From Mycobacterium sp. SMC-2 (GTDB taxonomy: Bacteria; Actinomycetota; Actinomycetes; Mycobacteriales; Mycobacteriaceae): DNA of 64,000 bases. The translations under genes and the position numbers were made by a program. This document shows, piece by piece, positions 25,294 through 33,536 of this stretch. The DNA is taken from the NCBI RefSeq assembly GCF_025263485.1, contig NZ_CP079863.1, positions 4,960,001 to 5,024,000 on the forward strand, in the 5' to 3' direction. Under the pieces are notes generated by a model, which was not told the origin of the DNA, made no database searches, and worked only from the letters and a program-made list of their open reading frames with translations. The first letter of the stretch is position 1. The number at the start of each line of letters is the position of its first letter.

Positions 25294-26157
25294 ATGAGTG
25301 CCGTCACCAGCGTCCCCCAGACGGTCGAGTTTTCCGGCGTCGGCGGGATCACCCTGATCGCCGACGAGTGGAACCGCGGGACCGACGGCGCGGGACGGCC
25401 GAGCGTCCTGATGCTGCACGGTGGCGGCCAGAACCGGCATTCGTGGAAGAACACCGGCCAAATCCTCGCCGACGAGGGCCTGCACGTCGTGGCGCTGGAC
25501 AGCCGCGGCCACGGTGACAGCGATCGCGCGCCCAATGCCGATTACGACGTCGAGACCCTGGCCGCCGACGTCCTGCAGGTGATCGAGGCGATGGGCCGGC
25601 CGGTGATGATCATCGGGGCGAGCATGGGCGGGTTGACCGGCATCCTCGCCGCCCATCGGGCCGGGCCCGCGCGGGTGACCCGATTGGTCCTCGTCGACGT
25701 CGTGCCCCGGTTCGAGAAGGGCGGCAGCGCCCGCATCCGCGATTTCATGATCAGCGGCCTCGACGGGTTCGACTCGCTTGAGGAGGCCGCCGATGCCGTC
25801 GCCGCCTATCTGCCGTACCGAGACAAGCCGCGCAGCCCCGAGGGGCTGAAGAAGAACCTGCGCCTCCGCGACGGCCGCTGGTATTGGCACTGGGACCCGG
25901 CGTTCATGACCAAGCCCGGCGACGACCCCGAGTTGCGCACCGAGAACTTCGAGCAGGCCGCCAAGAACCTGTCGATCCCCGTCCTGCTGATCCGCGGGAA
26001 GCTGTCCGACGTCGTCAGCCCCGAAGGCGTCCGGCATTTCCTGGCCACCGTGCCGCGCGCGGAGTTCGTCGAGCTGTCCAACGCCGGGCACACCGCGGCC
26101 GGCGACGACAACGACGCGTTCAGCGAGGCCGTGGTGAAGTTCGTCAAGCGGCACTAG
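25294..26157 (+). CDS. bpoB: Alpha/beta hydrolase BpoB (annotated as non-heme peroxidase)
   Basis: 287 residues from ATG 25294; an upstream in-frame start at 25225 adds 23 unconserved residues and is disfavoured. The triad is visible: Ser in MIIGASMGGLTGILAAHRAG, Asp near LLIRGKLSDVVSPEG, and His in ELSNAGHTAAGDDNDAF. LMLHGGGQNRHSWKNTG supplies the oxyanion hole. Bromoperoxidase-type names are historical, and most such proteins are esterases or hydrolases. Its stop codon lies in the first unit of a 56-bp tandem repeat. Confidence 0.85.
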   Translation: MSAVTSVPQTVEFSGVGGITLIADEWNRGTDGAGRPSVLMLHGGGQNRHSWKNTGQILADEGLHVVALDSRGHGDSDRAPNADYDVETLAADVLQVIEAMGRPVMIIGASMGGLTGILAAHRAGPARVTRLVLVDVVPRFEKGGSARIRDFMISGLDGFDSLEEAADAVAAYLPYRDKPRSPEGLKKNLRLRDGRWYWHWDPAFMTKPGDDPELRTENFEQAAKNLSIPVLLIRGKLSDVVSPEGVRHFLATVPRAEFVELSNAGHTAAGDDNDAFSEAVVKFVKRH

Positions 26158-26281
26158 TCCCGATGGTGGCGACCCGCTTCGCCCGGCTACGCCGCGCTCG
26201 CGATCGCCACTAGTCCCGATGGTGGCGACCCGCTTCGCCCGGCTACGCCGCGCTCGCGATCGCCACTAGTCCCGATGGTGG
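26152..26281. repeat. 56-bp tandem repeat, two full units plus a partial third
   Basis: Units begin at 26152, 26208 and 26264 (CACTAGTCCCGATGGTGG...), exactly 56 bases apart; the third breaks off at about 26281. Each full unit contains arms GTGGCGA and TCGCCAC around GC-rich sequence, so each can fold as a hairpin. The array lies between the convergent bpoB and gnd2 genes and may serve as a terminator. The unit is related to 9792-9836. Confidence 0.92.
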
Positions 26282-26288
26282 ACCGAAG

Positions 26289-27311
26289 CTAGTTCGCCGG
26301 CTTCTCGGCGTGCCCGCCGAACTGCTTGCGCATCGCCGACAGCGCCTTGTTCGCGAAGTCATCGAGCGAGCGCGAGGCGAAGCGGGACTGCAGCGCGGTG
26401 GTCAGCACCGGCGTGGGAACCCCCTCGTCGATCGCCGCGATGGAGGTCCAGCGGCCCTCCCCAGAGTCGGAGACCCGACCCGAGAACTCCTCGAGGTCGG
26501 GCGACTCGTGCAGCGCGATCGCGGTCAGGTCCAGCAGCCACGACCCGATGACGCTGCCCCGGCGCCACACCTCGGCCACGTCGGGAATGTCGAAGGTGTA
26601 CTGGTAGAACTCCGGGTTGGACAGCGGCGCGGTTTCGGCGTCGCCCTGTTGCACCTGCTTGCCAATGTCGGCCCCGCGCAAGATGTTCAGCCCCTCGGCG
26701 AGCGAGGCCATCATCCCGTACTCGATGCCGTTGTGCACCATCTTGACGAAGTGGCCGGCCCCGGAACCTCCGCAATGCAAGTAGCCCCTCTCCGGCTGCG
26801 CGACCTCGCCCTCGCGACCGGGCGTGCGCGGCGCCGCGTCCACCCCGGGCGCGACGGTGGCGAAGATCGGCTCGGCGTGTTTGAACGCCTCCTCATGGCC
26901 ACCGATCATCAAGCAGTAGCCGCGCTCCCGGCCCCACACCCCGCCGCTGGTGCCGCAATCGAGCAAATGAATGCCCTTGTCGGACAGGGTTTTTGCGTGC
27001 TTGAGGTCGTCGCGGTAATAGGAGTTGCCGCCGTCGATGACGATGTCGCCGGAGTCCAGCGTCTTGGCCAGCTCCTCGATCACCCCCGTCGTGATCGTCC
27101 CCGCCGGCACCATCACCCAGACCACCCGCGGAGCGGTCAGCTTTTCGGCTAGCTCCCGCAGCGACGACGCACCGGTGGTCCTCTCCTCCCCCGCCATCGC
27201 CTTCACCGCGTCCGGGTTGTGGTCGTAGACCACGCATTCGTGTCCGTCCTTGGCCACGCGGCGGACGATGTTCGCGCCCATCCGGCCCAGTCCGATCATC
27301 CCGAGCTGCAT
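26289..27311 (-). CDS. gnd2: 6-phosphogluconate dehydrogenase, decarboxylating (short form)
   Basis: 340 residues, the short YqeC-type family. The NAD(P) loop is MQLGMIGLGRMGANIVRR. Substrate motifs are IVIDGGNSYYRDDLKHA and HLLDCGTSGGVWGRERGY, and the catalytic Lys and Asn lie in GHFVKMVHNGIEYGMMASLA. It converts 6-phosphogluconate to ribulose 5-phosphate with NAD(P)H and CO2. It starts 15 bases after the glucose-6-phosphate dehydrogenase gene, so the two oxidative pentose-phosphate steps form an operon; the lactonase is not adjacent. Confidence 0.95.
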   Translation of the reverse strand: MQLGMIGLGRMGANIVRRVAKDGHECVVYDHNPDAVKAMAGEERTTGASSLRELAEKLTAPRVVWVMVPAGTITTGVIEELAKTLDSGDIVIDGGNSYYRDDLKHAKTLSDKGIHLLDCGTSGGVWGRERGYCLMIGGHEEAFKHAEPIFATVAPGVDAAPRTPGREGEVAQPERGYLHCGGSGAGHFVKMVHNGIEYGMMASLAEGLNILRGADIGKQVQQGDAETAPLSNPEFYQYTFDIPDVAEVWRRGSVIGSWLLDLTAIALHESPDLEEFSGRVSDSGEGRWTSIAAIDEGVPTPVLTTALQSRFASRSLDDFANKALSAMRKQFGGHAEKPAN

Positions 27312-27326
27312 CTCTCCCCGATCTCC

Positions 27327-28754
27327 TTACTGTGACGACGTGCGCTTGGGCAGCCACGGCTCTTGCCAGCTGCGATGACCATGCAGCAGCGACTGCGCGG
27401 CCTCGGGTCCCCACGAGCCCTGGTCGTAGGGGTGGATCCGGCCCGGCTTGTCCAGCACCGGCTGCACGATGCGCCACGTCTCCTCGATGGCGTCCTCCCG
27501 GGCGAACAGCTGCCGGTCCCCGGTGAGCGCGGCGTAGAGGAGCCGCTCATAGGGCCGCACGGCTTCCCCGAGGTCTTCGGCGAATGAGGAGTCCAGGTGG
27601 ACGTCGTGCCATTCGTCGCGGACTTGGGCGGACAGCTGCAGCCGCATGCCGGGATCGGGATCGATGCGCAGCACGATCTGGTTGGGCTCGGGCGGCCGGC
27701 GGTTAGGCAGAAACGAAAATCCAGGAACGTGGTGCAGGAACATCCGGACCTCGGTGACCCTCTCCGGCAGCGCCTTTCCGGCGCGCAAGAAGATCGGCAC
27801 ACCGGCCCAGCGCCAGTTGTCGATCTCGGTCCGCAGCGCGATGTAGGTCTCGGTCTGCGAATCCTTCGCCACGCCGTCGACGTCGGTGTAGCCGCGGTAC
27901 TGGCCGCGTACGCAACGCTCGGGATCCAGCGCCGGCATGGCCCGGAACACCTCGGCCTTCTTGTCGTTCAGGTCGTCGGCGCTGGGACCGACCGGGGGCT
28001 CCATGGCGACCAGGGCGAGCACTTGGAGCAGATGGTTTTGCACGACGTCCCGCAGGGCGCCCACCGCGTCGTAGAACTTGCCGCGATCCTCGATGCCGAA
28101 ATCCTCGGCCATGGTGATGTGGATTTCCGAAATGCTCTCGCGGTCCCACAACTTGGCCAGGCCGTTGTTCGCGAAGCGCAGGTACTGCAGCTCCTCGACG
28201 GGTTGCTTGCCCAGGAAGTGGTCCACCCGCAGGATCTGGTCCTCGTCGAGCACCGCGCGCAGCCGGGCATTCAGGTCGCGCGCCGAGGCCAGGTTGTGGC
28301 CGAACGGCTTTTCCACCGCGACGCGTGCGCGGTCCAGCAGCTCGGCCTTGGCGAGGCTCTCCACGATCGGCGCGAACAGTGACGGCGGCATTTCCAGGTA
28401 GTACAGCGGCCGGCAGTCCGGGCCGATCTTCTTGGCGAGCTGGCCGTACAGCTTTTCGTCGGTGACGTCGCCGTGCAGATAGGACAGCCGGCCCGCGAGC
28501 CGGTCGAACACCGCGTCGTCGAACTTCTCACCGGACGCCTTGATGGCCTCTCGAGCCCGCTCCACCAACTTCTCGAGGGGGATGTCGTCACTGGCCACGC
28601 CGATGATCGGGATGTCGAGCAACTCTCGCGCCTCGAGCCGGTACAAGGCGCGATACGTCATCTTGCGCGCCAGATCGCCGGTGATGCCGAATATCACCAG
28701 CTTGTTCGACGAGTTGCCACCGCCGTCAGCCAAGCCCGCACCTCCGAAAGTCAT
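27327..28754 (-). CDS. zwf: Glucose-6-phosphate dehydrogenase
   Basis: 475 residues from ATG 28754, which has GGAAGAG upstream. The coenzyme loop is KLVIFGITGDLARKMTYRAL, the active-site signature RVDHFLGKQPVEELQYLRF, and the substrate region includes VAVEKPFGHNLASARDLN. The reaction is glucose 6-phosphate to 6-phosphogluconolactone, feeding NADPH production with the adjacent gnd2. In M. tuberculosis this locus is zwf1. Divergent from the cyclase gene. Confidence 0.96.
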   Translation of the reverse strand: MTFGGAGLADGGGNSSNKLVIFGITGDLARKMTYRALYRLEARELLDIPIIGVASDDIPLEKLVERAREAIKASGEKFDDAVFDRLAGRLSYLHGDVTDEKLYGQLAKKIGPDCRPLYYLEMPPSLFAPIVESLAKAELLDRARVAVEKPFGHNLASARDLNARLRAVLDEDQILRVDHFLGKQPVEELQYLRFANNGLAKLWDRESISEIHITMAEDFGIEDRGKFYDAVGALRDVVQNHLLQVLALVAMEPPVGPSADDLNDKKAEVFRAMPALDPERCVRGQYRGYTDVDGVAKDSQTETYIALRTEIDNWRWAGVPIFLRAGKALPERVTEVRMFLHHVPGFSFLPNRRPPEPNQIVLRIDPDPGMRLQLSAQVRDEWHDVHLDSSFAEDLGEAVRPYERLLYAALTGDRQLFAREDAIEETWRIVQPVLDKPGRIHPYDQGSWGPEAAQSLLHGHRSWQEPWLPKRTSSQ

Positions 28755-28861
28755 CCGATCGGCTCTTCCAGACTCACTACCCGCGGCGGTCGGACCTAAC
28801 ACTAGACACCGCGCACAGGCCCGACAACCTCGAACCATCGGCGCCTTGACAGGATGCTTGC

Positions 28862-29686
28862 GTGGGCGACGTGCTGCATATCACGGTCTACGTCCTGGCC
28901 GGTGTCGCCGTGATCGAAGCCGGCGCGCTCGCCGTGCTCTCACGGTTGCTGCTGCGCAGCCGCCAGGAGATCGACGAGCTGCGACACCGGGCCGACGCCC
29001 GCAATTGGCTGCTATCGGGCGGCCGCGAGGCCCTCAAGACCGTCTGGAACACCGCAAACGTGGTGCGCAAAGAGGGCTTCGGTGCGGCCGTACGCAGTTC
29101 GATCGAAGACCTCGCCGACTGGGCCGAGGTGGAGCGGCCCGACCTGGCGCGGGTCACGCCGGACGGCCGCGTGGTGATCCTGTTCTCCGACATCGAGGAA
29201 TCGACCGCCCTCAACGAACGCATCGGTGACCGCGCCTGGGTCAAGCTCATCGCGGCACACGACAAGCTGGTGTCAGACCTCGTGCGGCGATGGTCCGGGC
29301 ACGTGGTCAAGAGCCAGGGCGACGGCTTCATGATCGCCTTCGCCCGCGCCGACCAAGCGGTGCGGTGCGGCATCGACCTGCAGCGCGCGCTACGCAGGGA
29401 CGCAAAACGCAAGCGGCACCAGGAGATTCGGGTTCGGATCGGCATCCACATGGGTCGCTCGGTGCGCCGCGGTGATGATCTGTTCGGCCGCAACGTCGCG
29501 ATGGCGGCGCGGGTGGCGGCTCAGGCCGCCGGCGGCGAGATCTTGGTGAGTCAAGCGGTGCGAGACGCCCTTTCCGACTGTGACGACGTCCGGGTCGACG
29601 AGGGCCGCGAGGTGGAGTTGAAAGGCTTCTCGGGGAGCTACCGGTTGTTCGCGGTCGATGCCTCTCCGGACCCGGCTGCGGGCTGA
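28862..29686 (+). CDS. Class III adenylyl/guanylyl cyclase with N-terminal membrane anchor (Ma1120-type)
   Basis: 274 residues from GTG 28862. One membrane segment (residues about 3-28, [20 protein letters not shown]) precedes a single cyclase domain. Metal-binding Asp residues lie in [20 protein letters not shown] and [11 protein letters not shown]. The purine-contact Lys is in VVKSQGDG, and the transition-state Asn and Arg are in [13 protein letters not shown]. All catalytic residues are kept, so it should be active as a homodimer. I recognise it as the M. avium cyclase Ma1120, whose M. tuberculosis counterpart (Rv1120c) is broken. Its 3' end overlaps the opposite small gene by 49 bases. 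Confidence 0.88.
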   Translation: MGDVLHITVYVLAGVAVIEAGALAVLSRLLLRSRQEIDELRHRADARNWLLSGGREALKTVWNTANVVRKEGFGAAVRSSIEDLADWAEVERPDLARVTPDGRVVILFSDIEESTALNERIGDRAWVKLIAAHDKLVSDLVRRWSGHVVKSQGDGFMIAFARADQAVRCGIDLQRALRRDAKRKRHQEIRVRIGIHMGRSVRRGDDLFGRNVAMAARVAAQAAGGEILVSQAVRDALSDCDDVRVDEGREVELKGFSGSYRLFAVDASPDPAAG

Positions 29687-29847
29687 GAGGTCTGTGCTTC
29701 GTATTCGGCCAGCCTTTCGTGCAGGCGGGACCGCACCTCGTCGGCCGTGTAGGCGCGTCGTTTTCGTTCGTCGCGAACCACCAACGCGCCCCCGGCGACG
29801 ACGCCGGCGACGCCGGCCAGGCCAATCCACTTCCACACGTTGCGCAT
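29638..29847 (-). CDS. Small single-pass membrane protein, function unknown
   Basis: 69 residues from ATG 29847. It has an N-terminal membrane segment ([20 protein letters not shown]), then a charged region with [20 protein letters not shown] and [10 protein letters not shown], which could be a short helix. It is antisense to, and overlaps by 49 bases, the end of the cyclase gene. Coding potential looks reasonable, with an amphipathic [17 protein letters not shown] pattern common to small mycobacterial membrane proteins, but I know no function. Confidence 0.6.
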   Translation of the reverse strand: MRNVWKWIGLAGVAGVVAGGALVVRDERKRRAYTADEVRSRLHERLAEYEAQTSQPAAGSGEASTANNR

Positions 29848-29915
29848 GAACACAGCGTATTCGCGCTGTGATTAACTTGTGTGCTCTTGCAACTGAAAAC
29901 AGGCATCGACGCGTC

Positions 29916-30716
29916 ATGGACACCCTTCGCGACAAGGTCGCCGTCATCACCGGGGCGGCCAGCGGCATCGGCCGCGCGATCGCGCGCGCGCTTTCCGACC
30001 GGGGCGCGCACATCGTCGCCGTCGACGTGGACGATGACGGTCTTCGCACCATCGTCGACGAGCTGAACCACGGCGGCCGCGGCCCCCTGCCGCGGCACGC
30101 GGACGTCTCGGAATCGGGCGCCTTCGAAGGCATTCGCGACGCGGCGCTGCAGCGGTTCGGCCGGGTCGACATCGTCGTCAACAACGTCGGCGTGCTGACG
30201 AACGGCCTGCCGCAAGATATTCCGCTCAGCGAGTGGCAACGCATCCTGGACATCAACCTGATGTCGGTGGTGCGCAGCAACGCGGCCTTCCTGCCCCTGC
30301 TGCTCGGCCAAGGCAGCGGACATCTGGTCAACACCGCCTCTCTCGCCGGACTTTTCACCTATTCCTACGACCGGCTGCCGTATGCGGCCACCAAGGCGGC
30401 CCTCGTGCAGATCAGTGAGGGTCTCGCAATCTATCTGCGTCCCAAGAACATTGGTGTGACACTGCTGTGTCCGGGACCGGTGCTGACCAATATCGCGGCG
30501 GCGGTGCCGAGCTTCGGCGGCGGCGCACCGCTGCGCACCCCCGGCGAACAGTTCGAGTTGCTCGATCCCACGGTAGTCGGCGAGCTGGTCGCCGACGCGA
30601 TCCTGCGCAACCGATTCTTCGTGCCCACCCATCCGCATGTCGTCGACGAGTTGCGCCGCCGCGTTGACGACTGGGACGCCTACATCGACTACCAGATCTC
30701 TCGTGAACCCGATTGA
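29916..30716 (+). CDS. Short-chain dehydrogenase/reductase
   Basis: 266 residues from ATG 29916. VAVITGAASGIGRAIARALS is the cofactor loop, with the DVDDDG acidic residue that favours NAD. DIVVNNVGVL replaces the NNAG, and the catalytic Ser and YxxxK are in TASLAG and RLPYAATKAALVQ. It is followed after 12 bases by a carboxymuconolactone-decarboxylase-family gene and then a YiiX-like gene, all apparently one transcript. The substrate is unknown. Confidence 0.86.
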   Translation: MDTLRDKVAVITGAASGIGRAIARALSDRGAHIVAVDVDDDGLRTIVDELNHGGRGPLPRHADVSESGAFEGIRDAALQRFGRVDIVVNNVGVLTNGLPQDIPLSEWQRILDINLMSVVRSNAAFLPLLLGQGSGHLVNTASLAGLFTYSYDRLPYAATKAALVQISEGLAIYLRPKNIGVTLLCPGPVLTNIAAAVPSFGGGAPLRTPGEQFELLDPTVVGELVADAILRNRFFVPTHPHVVDELRRRVDDWDAYIDYQISREPD

Positions 30717-30728
30717 AAGGCATCGCCA

Positions 30729-31100
30729 ATGGCTGACGCACGCACCGAAGGGCTGAACGTGTTCAAGGACATGCTGCCCGGCCTGATCCCCGATGAGGCC
30801 ACCACCATGCGCGACGGCGGTATCGCCGACGAACTCGGCGACTTGGGCCTCGACCACGTCTTCGGCGCGTTGTGGACGCGACCGGGCCTGGATCGCCGTT
30901 CGCGCAGCCTGGTGACGCTCGGCGCGCTCATCGCCCTGCGCGCCGCCGAGGAGCTGAAATTCCACTTCCCGATCGCGCTGCGCAACGGGCTGAGCATCGC
31001 GGAGCTCGAAGAGGTGATCTACCACATGACGGGCTACGCCGGCTATCCCGCCGCCGCGACCGCGCGCAACGTCGCGCGCGAAGTACTTGGCGGTTCATGA
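30729..31100 (+). CDS. Carboxymuconolactone decarboxylase (CMD) family protein
   Basis: 123 residues. DHVFGALWTRPGLDRRSRSL followed by VTLGALIALRAAEELKFHFP and GLSIAELEEVIYHMTGYAGY is the typical CMD fold sequence. The CxxC pair of AhpD-type peroxidase members is absent (the position reads RAAEELKFH), so it is closer to true decarboxylase or lactone-hydrolase-like members. It lies between the SDR and the YiiX-like gene and overlaps the latter by four bases. Confidence 0.85.
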   Translation: MADARTEGLNVFKDMLPGLIPDEATTMRDGGIADELGDLGLDHVFGALWTRPGLDRRSRSLVTLGALIALRAAEELKFHFPIALRNGLSIAELEEVIYHMTGYAGYPAAATARNVAREVLGGS

Positions 31101-31789
31101 TGCTGACCCTCGACCAAGCGCTGAACGAGACTCGCACCGGCGATCTTTGGCTGTTTCGTGGCCGCTCCGGCCCCGACCGCGCGATTCAGACGTTGACGAA
31201 CGCACCGGTGAATCACGTCGGCATGACGGTGGCCATCGACGATCTGCCGCCGTTGATCTGGCATGCCGAGTTGGGCGACAAGCTCGTCGATATGTGGACC
31301 GGCAGCAATCACCGGGGCGTCCAGCTCAACGATCTGCGCCAGGCCGTCGTCCAGTGGACTCAGCGTTACCAGCAGCGGTGCTGGCTGCGTCAGCTGACGC
31401 CCCACCCCACCCGCGACCAGGAAAACAAGCTTCTGCGGGTCATCGCGCGGATGGACGGCACCGCGTTTCCCACCACAGCTCGGCTGACCGGACGCTGGTT
31501 TCGCGGCCGGATCCCGACCCTTTACGACTGGGTGCGGGGAATCCCGGTGGTGGACAGCAAGGTTCGCGAGCAGAACCGGCGCCGCCGGGAGGAACGCAAG
31601 ATGAGCCTTTCCACGGCCTATTGCGCGGAGACAGTGGCGATCACCTACGAGGAAATGGGACTGCTCAACACGGACAAGAACGCGAACTGGTTCGACCCGG
31701 GCAAGTTCTGGAGTGGCGACACGCTTCCACTGGCGCCGGGCTACCAACTGGGCAGCGAAATCGCCGTGACGGTAAGCGAAGTCGGCTAG
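31097..31789 (+). CDS. Permuted papain-like (YiiX-type) cysteine hydrolase candidate
   Basis: 230 residues from ATG 31097 (ATGA overlap with the CMD gene). The N-terminal block RTGDLWLFRGRSGPDRAIQT with APVNHVGMTVAIDD gives the conserved His early. SLSTAYCAETVAITYEEMGL near residue 175 gives the putative nucleophilic Cys. Cys after His is the order in circularly permuted NlpC/P60 (YiiX/YebB) proteins. These cut amide or thioester-type bonds, including lipid and peptidoglycan substrates. It lacks a signal peptide, so a cytoplasmic role is likely. The assignment rests on motif layout only. Confidence 0.65.
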   Translation: MMLTLDQALNETRTGDLWLFRGRSGPDRAIQTLTNAPVNHVGMTVAIDDLPPLIWHAELGDKLVDMWTGSNHRGVQLNDLRQAVVQWTQRYQQRCWLRQLTPHPTRDQENKLLRVIARMDGTAFPTTARLTGRWFRGRIPTLYDWVRGIPVVDSKVREQNRRRREERKMSLSTAYCAETVAITYEEMGLLNTDKNANWFDPGKFWSGDTLPLAPGYQLGSEIAVTVSEVG

Positions 31790-32109
31790 CCGACCGACAT
31801 CTCCTCCAATTCCGACCATCCCGTCGCGTCGATCGTCTGGTTGATGATCTTCGGGGTGGATGTCAGGGCCTGCGACAGCTCTTGCATCGCCCGCTTGAAG
31901 TGATCGCTGTTGACGTGGAGGGCGCCCGCCTCGTCGTCACGGAACGCCTCCACCAACACGTACTCCGCCGGGTTGTCCAGGCTGCGCGACCACTCGAACC
32001 ACAGGTTGCCGTCCTCCGCGCGGGTGGCGGCGGTGAACGAGGCGACGAGTTGGGGCCAGCGGTCCGTCCACTCGGGCTTGGTCTCGAACTTGACGACGAT
32101 GAAGATCAT
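31786..32109 (-). CDS. Antibiotic-biosynthesis-monooxygenase (ABM) domain protein
   Basis: 107 residues. MIFIVVKFETKPEWTDRWPQ, then EDGNLWFEWSRSLDNPAEYV, LVEAFRDDEAGALHVNSDHF and FKRAMQELSQ, is the standard dimeric ferredoxin-like ABM fold. Such proteins act as cofactor-free monooxygenases on quinols, or as heme-degrading or unknown-function members. It matches the 107-residue M. tuberculosis protein at this syntenic site. Its stop shares CTAG with the stop of the converging YiiX-like gene. Confidence 0.87.
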   Translation of the reverse strand: MIFIVVKFETKPEWTDRWPQLVASFTAATRAEDGNLWFEWSRSLDNPAEYVLVEAFRDDEAGALHVNSDHFKRAMQELSQALTSTPKIINQTIDATGWSELEEMSVG

Positions 32110-32418
32110 GGCCGGTACCCGCCTAGCTCGCTGCCGAAGTTAAGCCCGCTCGATCAGGGCGAGCAGCGCCAGCATATCCGCCCGTGTCACCGCCTTGCCA
32201 GCAAAGTGTGCCCCGGGCGTCCTAATCGACGCCCGGGGCGCACTGTCGCATTGATTCCACACTAATCGCGAACCGCTGACCGGCCGCACGAAGTGGCCTG
32301 GATCACAAACTTTGCGTGACCGGTAGTATTTCACTTCGCATTGGGGCCTGCTCCATTAACGTGTCCTATAGATGTCTAATAGCCAAGCAATGATTGAGGC
32401 CTTCGCGAATTCAATTCG
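32110..32418. other. 309-bp non-coding stretch, possible gene remnant
   Basis: No convincing gene. On the minus strand, an open frame ending at 32140 finishes HFAGKAVTRADMLALLALIE-RA, which looks like a real amphipathic protein C-terminus. Its upstream part (32334 leftwards) is unlike any protein I know and has no start signal, so this may be a remnant. The right half (32300-32418) is unusually AT-rich for the window. Confidence 0.35.
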
Positions 32419-33000
32419 TTAGGGATTCGCAATTCCGGGATCACCGGGCGGCGGCAGTTCGGGCGCCGGCGGGCCCGGAGCTTCGGGCGGCGCGGGTGCG
32501 GCGGCGTCGACCAGGACGGGCGGCGCGGGTGCGGCGGCGTCGACCAGGACGGGCGGCGCATCCGGTGGCGGCGGCGCATCCGGCGGCGGGGGCGCATCCG
32601 GCGGCAGGGGAAGAACGCCCTCGCCTTCCGGCGGCATCGGCAGGAACATGTGGTGCGTAAACCCGGCCTGGTAGGCGCCGGCGCCACCAATGCGCACGCC
32701 ACCGCGCTCACCGCTGGCCACCGGGGTTCCGTCCGGCAGGGTCGCTGCCGTGTGGCCGCCGTTCCACCCGATCACGAGGGCATTGGGAGCGGTCCCATAT
32801 TGAAAACCGCGCGCCAACAATGCCGCCTCTTCATTGCCCGTGTTGAATCGGTTGCCGAAGACCGGCCTGTCCGATGCTGCGTTGGCAACCCAGGAAACGA
32901 GTCCCGAGCAATCCGTCCCGGCGGGAGAATCCCCACCGGGAATGTAAGGCGTCCCGGAAACCTGATTAATCAATGACATCAATGTTGCTAGTACTACCAT
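32419..33000 (-). CDS. NlpC/P60-like protein with Pro-Ala-rich repeat tail
   Basis: 193 residues from ATG 33000 (TTG 33018 is an alternative; neither has a clear ribosome site). The N-terminal 120 residues resemble the phage-type NlpC/P60 fold. GTPYIPGGDSPAGTDCSGLV gives the catalytic Cys, and VIGWNGGHTAATLPDG gives the His. The C-terminal 75 residues are Pro/Ala-rich with short exact repeats (PPVLVDAAAPA twice, DAPPPP twice). Mycobacterial homologues are described as exported hypothetical proteins. The target could be peptidoglycan, but no classical signal peptide is evident. Confidence 0.75.
   Translation of the reverse strand: MVVLATLMSLINQVSGTPYIPGGDSPAGTDCSGLVSWVANAASDRPVFGNRFNTGNEEAALLARGFQYGTAPNALVIGWNGGHTAATLPDGTPVASGERGGVRIGGAGAYQAGFTHHMFLPMPPEGEGVLPLPPDAPPPPDAPPPPDAPPVLVDAAAPAPPVLVDAAAPAPPEAPGPPAPELPPPGDPGIANP
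32487..32610. repeat. In-frame coding repeats: 33-bp x2 and 18-bp units
   Basis: A 33-bp unit (CGCGGGTGCGGCGGCGTCG...) occurs at about 32491 and 32524, coding for an 11-residue peptide repeat. It is followed by near-identical 18-bp units (GGCGCATCCGGCGGCGGC type) coding for DAPPPP. The region is likely to vary in length among strains. Confidence 0.85.
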
Positions 33001-33143
33001 GGCCGGCGACGCTAGCAATAGCAGTTATTGTTCGCAAAAATTTGTGGCCTAGGTCATTCGCGAACCGGATAATGGTCTTCGCCGCACTTACAGTAAATCC
33101 GGTAAAGCGTTAGGTCGCGCTACCAGCAAACGTCTGCGCGGGC

Positions 33144-33529
33144 TCAGTTGTAGTCGGGCCCGCGTTCGGTATCCGCCATCTCCCGGTCGATGTCGGCCTG
33201 CTCTCGCTGGGCCGTGGCCGTCTTGCGGTTCGCTTCTTCGTCCAGGCGGCGGCGTCGGTCCCGGTCACGCTCTTCGGCATTGCCCTCGCGTTCGTCTGCT
33301 AGTCGCTCGCGATCGTCCGCGATCTCGTCCCGCTGGTCGGCGAGATGATCTCGTCGATCAGCCAACCACCGCACCTTCTGACTTCGACCTCGCGCTCTTT
33401 GAGCGCCTCCTCGCGCTCGTCAAGCGAGCGACCACGACTTACCTTAACGCCGCGCCGGCCCGCCGCGCCCGGGCGCTTCGGCGCGGAGGCATCCTTGGCC
33501 GAAACCCCATGCCCCATCGACGTGCCCAC
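33144..33529 (-). pseudogene. Charged-repeat (coiled-coil) protein gene with a probable frameshift
   Basis: Two overlapping minus-strand frames together make one sensible protein. The first (from 33529) gives SLDEREEALKEREVEVRR and then degenerates. The second, one frame over, continues WLADRRDHLADQRDEIADDR, ERLADEREGNAEERDRD and ends TERGPDYN. Mycobacteria have proteins made of such LDERE/ADERE heptad-like runs with no break. The switch point is near 33365-33375. Either a one-base indel has broken the gene or there is a sequencing error; programmed shifting is possible but unsupported. Confidence 0.68.
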
Positions 33530-33536
33530 CCGACAG

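Noticed and set aside
32289..32325. Possible cAMP-receptor site near TCACAAACTTTGCGTGA
   Set aside because: The half-sites are in the reverse order to the TGTGA-N6-TCACA consensus, and no gene starts directly downstream.
32140..32334. 64-residue minus-strand open frame as a gene
   Set aside because: No ribosome site or recognisable N-terminus; only the last 20 residues look protein-like, so listed as a possible remnant.
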